A DNA stretch of 15,199 nt. Origin: an uncultured Planctomycetia bacterium (GTDB lineage: Bacteria > Planctomycetota > UBA1135 > GCA-002686595). Positions 14,710 to 15,199 of this stretch are shown here, piece after piece (positions within the stretch are counted from its first letter, which is position 1; every line of letters begins with the position of its first letter). The notes beneath the pieces were generated by a model. That model worked only from the letters and a program-made list of their open reading frames with translations. It was not told the DNA's origin and did not search any database. The position numbers were made by a program, and so were the translations under genes. Where the stretch lies: contig CALFYL010000048.1 of assembly GCA_937952135.1 (NCBI GenBank), positions 1 through 15,199 of the forward strand. Direction: 5' to 3'.

Positions 14710-15199
14710 ATGCCGCGCGCCTACCCGCAAGTCACCACTCCCGAACGCTACTTGGCCGCGCTTGGCGGGCACGATCCGATCGAATCGTTGCGCAAGGCGC
14801 CGAAGCGGCTGCGGAAGCTGCTGAAGGGACTCAGCAAGAAGCAGCTGACGCGCCGCTCCGAAGAGGGCCAGTGGTCGATCAAGGAGGTGCTCGCGCACCT
14901 CGCGGATGGCGAAGTCGTGCTCGGCGCGCGCATGCGCATGGTCGCGTCGATGGAGCGGCCGGTGCTGGTGGGGTACGACCAGGACGCGTTCGTGCGCGAG
15001 CTGCGCTACGACGACGTCGAGCCCGAACAACTTCTCGAGAACTTCGCGGCGGTGCGCGCCCTCAACGTCGCGTTGCTCGAGCGACTGCCCGACGAGGCGT
15101 TCGCGCGCGTCGGCATGCACAGCGAGCGCGGCGACGAGTCGCTGGCGACGATGGTGTTCATGTACGCGGGCCACGACCGCATGCACGAGGAGCAGATCG
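14710..15199 (+). CDS. DinB-superfamily protein, 3' end cut off by window edge
   Basis: An open frame from ATG 14710 to the window end, 163 codons with no stop. The product is a helical, cytoplasmic protein of the DinB/YfiT-like four-helix-bundle metalloprotein superfamily. QWSIKEVLAHLADGEVVLGAR (54-74) is the characteristic first-helix block with metal ligand His63. GHDRMHEEQI (154-163) supplies the HxxxH pair, His155 and His159, completing the usual three-histidine site. The spacing between them is as expected. Members of the superfamily include thiol S-transferases for bacillithiol or mycothiol and many proteins of unknown role, so no reaction is assigned. It is divergent from the DPP-IV gene. 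Only the last helix or so should be missing, since these proteins are usually about 160-180 residues. Confidence 0.85.
   Translation, partial: MPRAYPQVTTPERYLAALGGHDPIESLRKAPKRLRKLLKGLSKKQLTRRSEEGQWSIKEVLAHLADGEVVLGARMRMVASMERPVLVGYDQDAFVRELRYDDVEPEQLLENFAAVRALNVALLERLPDEAFARVGMHSERGDESLATMVFMYAGHDRMHEEQI

Noticed and set aside
14500..15186. 228-codon minus-strand frame at the right edge, His-rich
   Set aside because: It is the antisense of the DinB-like gene. The histidines come from reading GTG/CTG-rich codons backwards, and the plus strand has the conserved three-His pattern.

Overview
The window is GC-rich (roughly two thirds or more G+C by eye) bacterial chromosome, packed with genes on both strands. 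No phage, IS, CRISPR, rRNA or tRNA gene was seen. The best taxonomic clue is the secreted protein at 5692-6828. Its C-terminal module (a YCTGKLNS-type start, then GLFFWG, GGTLC, RTGVQNSGG, QYWMRDPQ) matches from memory a domain that recurs in secreted proteins of marine Planctomycetota (Saltatorellus/Rohdeia-like, 'Poly30/Pla163' lineages). A planctomycete is therefore likely but unproven.

Layout. 1-1153 (minus): an ECF sigma factor whose stop codon overlaps the GTG start of a membrane-anchored anti-sigma-like protein that runs off the left edge. 1335-4446: three tRNA-modification or tRNA-precursor genes, namely a TrmB-like m7G46 methyltransferase (plus), a YhhQ-type queuosine-precursor transporter (minus) and a dihydrouridine synthase (minus), with a 79-residue four-cysteine protein (plus) among them. 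4472-6828 (minus): two exported proteins, one probably co-transcribed with the dihydrouridine synthase and the other the planctomycete-type secreted protein. A perfect 15-bp hairpin and a consensus -35 box separate them. 7013-9233 (plus): a dihydropteroate synthase homologue and an ATP/ADP-translocase-like (NTT/MFS) membrane protein. 9224-14503 (minus): a lipoprotein dipeptidyl-peptidase IV (S9B), a POT-family peptide transporter and a PepQ-type Xaa-Pro dipeptidase. 14710 to the right edge (plus): a truncated DinB-family protein.

The clearest functional unit is 9224-14503. A cell-envelope DPP-IV would release Xaa-Pro dipeptides, the POT carrier would import them with protons, and PepQ would split them in the cytoplasm: a complete route for scavenging proline-containing peptides. 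All catalytic residues I can check in DPP-IV and PepQ are present. The rest looks like ordinary core genome. I see no convincing evidence of a wholly new system. The points most worth a second look are the peptide cassette, the altered active-site motifs in the TrmB-like and DHPS-like proteins, and the small cysteine protein among the tRNA-modification genes. G+C is even and coding style uniform across the window, so there is no sign of recent horizontal transfer.
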